A DNA stretch of 6,140 bases from Sulfurimonadaceae bacterium (GTDB taxonomy: Bacteria > Campylobacterota > Campylobacteria > Campylobacterales > Sulfurimonadaceae), in contig JAPHSI010000194.1 of the NCBI GenBank assembly GCA_026193155.1, forward strand, positions 1 through 6,140, read 5' to 3'. Every line of letters begins with the position of its first letter. Positions within the stretch are counted from its first letter, which is position 1. A program made the translations under genes and the position numbers. Under the pieces are notes generated by a model. The model saw only the letters and a program-made list of their open reading frames with translations, was not told where the DNA came from and ran no database searches. Positions 5,388 through 6,140 of this stretch are shown in pieces.

Positions 5388-5851
5388 TGAAAAAAATTCT
5401 ACTTATCCTAATAGTTGCCATAGCATCTATAAATGCGCAAAACCTTCAAGTAGGCTCAGATATACAAATGTTGAACAACTATGAATATGAAACGCCTAAA
5501 TCACGTAAGATGAAAATCCCGCTAAATACAAAAACTCTGCTTATAGCATTTGATAAAGACACCGGAGCACTTGTAAATGAATATCTTGCAACAAAAAACA
5601 AATATTTTCTTCAAAAGAAAAAAGCTATATTTATTGCAGACATAAATAAGATGCCGACAATGGTTACAAATATGTTTGCTCTTCCAAAACTAAGAAAATA
5701 CAAGCATCTTATATATCTTCACTACGGTGAAAAGTTTCAAAATGCAGTCCCAAGAAGAGAGGAAAAGGTGAGTGTTGTAAGGTTTGAAGATAAAAAAGTA
5801 AAAAGCATCTCATTTATAACTTCAAAAGAAGAACTCTCGAAGGTATTTTAA
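5387..5851 (+). CDS. Small exported protein, possible cysteine-free thioredoxin-like fold
   Basis: This 154-aa protein is not recognised with certainty. It has a signal peptide (MKK, hydrophobic to 13, likely cleavage after Ala17), so it is periplasmic. The mature part runs through a KTLLIAFDKDTG strand, a helix ending KNKYFLQKK, an AIFIADINKMPTM strand with a Pro, and a C-terminal strand-hairpin-helix with KVSVVRFEDKKVKSISF then SKEELSKVF. That order and the final hairpin plus helix resemble thioredoxin-fold proteins, but the protein has no cysteine at all, so it cannot do thiol chemistry. A binding or structural role is more likely. The ribosome binding site AAAGGAAA (5374-5380) precedes it. 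It overlaps the lipoprotein gene by 1 nt and ends 2 nt before the permease start. The fold is inferred from sequence pattern only. Confidence 0.7.
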   Translation: MKKILLILIVAIASINAQNLQVGSDIQMLNNYEYETPKSRKMKIPLNTKTLLIAFDKDTGALVNEYLATKNKYFLQKKKAIFIADINKMPTMVTNMFALPKLRKYKHLIYLHYGEKFQNAVPRREEKVSVVRFEDKKVKSISFITSKEELSKVF

Positions 5852-5853
5852 AG

Positions 5854-6140
5854 GTGATTGCACTTAGAGCACTCAGCAAAAACAAGTTTAAAAGTCTTTT
5901 GATATTTTTATCTATAACAATAGCGGTGAGTGCTATTTTTTTAATCTCTTCAATATCCCAAGGTGTTATCGGGATGTACTCAAACATGATAAAGACCGAC
6001 GGAGATATCATCATAACCCAAAAAGGTATAGCCGATACTTTTTTCTCAAACATAGATATAAACTTACGTAAAGATATAGCATCGCTAGATGCCGCAAAAT
6101 CAAGCTATGGGGTTATAGTCGGGGCGTCTCCAGTTGGAAG
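5854..6140 (+). CDS. ABC transporter permease, MacB/FtsX type, N-terminal part (cut by window edge)
   Basis: The frame opens with GTG at 5854, preceded by GAAGG (5839-5843), and stays open for 95 codons to the window end. It begins IALRALSKNKFKSLL (2-16), the usual amphipathic entry of MacB/FtsX-type permeases, followed by the first membrane helix (about 15-35). The sequence DIIITQKG (52-59) then matches the start of the large periplasmic domain of these proteins. Such permeases work with a separate ATPase and couple ATP hydrolysis to lipoprotein or peptide handling rather than classic import. The ATPase, and possibly an adaptor, would be expected just downstream. No other start lies between the in-frame stop at 5791 and this GTG. 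Spacing of 2 nt from the upstream gene shows it belongs to the same operon. Confidence 0.85.
   Translation, partial: MIALRALSKNKFKSLLIFLSITIAVSAIFLISSISQGVIGMYSNMIKTDGDIIITQKGIADTFFSNIDINLRKDIASLDAAKSSYGVIVGASPVG

Noticed and set aside
5814..6053. Minus-strand open frame of 79 codons
   Set aside because: It is antisense to the 3' end of the exported-protein gene and the start of the ABC permease, both well supported on the plus strand.
1..6140. CRISPR arrays, tRNA or rRNA genes, insertion sequences, phage genes
   Set aside because: No regularly spaced repeats, cloverleaf-like sequences, transposase motifs or terminal repeats were seen on either strand.

Overview
The window looks like chromosomal DNA of a free-living Campylobacterota bacterium (Sulfurimonas/Sulfurovum type). 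The evidence is a low-GC sequence, TATAAT -10 boxes in T-rich DNA without clear -35 boxes, a CetB/CetA-like PAS plus chemoreceptor gene pair, and protein sequences typical of that phylum. This is judged from the protein sequences alone, without a database search. Genes fill almost the whole window, and no gene-free stretch exceeds about 210 bases.

Layout. Positions 1-379 (minus strand) hold the N-terminal 126 residues of an MFS_1-like transporter that runs off the left edge. A 105-bp divergent spacer with a 15-bp perfect palindrome follows. Positions 485-2381 (plus) hold a two-gene sensory unit: a small Aer/CetB-type PAS protein and, overlapping it, a chemoreceptor with two membrane helices, no periplasmic sensor, and a C-terminal zinc-binding CZB domain. 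The receptor most likely starts at 939, not at the upstream TTG at 921. Positions 2382-2591 are an unusual intergenic region with two hairpins that display the same 14-nt pyrimidine loop. Positions 2592-4097 encode a B12-binding-domain radical SAM protein of unknown reaction (DUF4080 type). Positions 4114-6140 are a tightly packed operon: a LapG-like (BTLCP) periplasmic cysteine peptidase, a DUF3313-type lipoprotein, a small exported cysteine-free protein with a thioredoxin-like sequence pattern, and the start of a MacB/FtsX-type ABC permease cut by the right edge.

How the parts may work together. The PAS protein and receptor probably form one bipartite energy/redox-taxis sensor, with PAS and CZB inputs instead of a periplasmic ligand domain. 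The two C-rich hairpin loops just downstream are complementary to the strong AAAGGGGG and AAGGGG ribosome binding sites of these same two genes. This resembles, by analogy only, the Helicobacter RepG sRNA, which targets a G-run in a chemoreceptor mRNA leader. The peptidase-lipoprotein-permease operon looks like an envelope transport or processing module. No LapD or LapA partner is visible.

Three genes (MFS, radical SAM, peptidase) have a -10 box 5-6 nt before the ATG and no Shine-Dalgarno sequence, suggesting leaderless transcripts.
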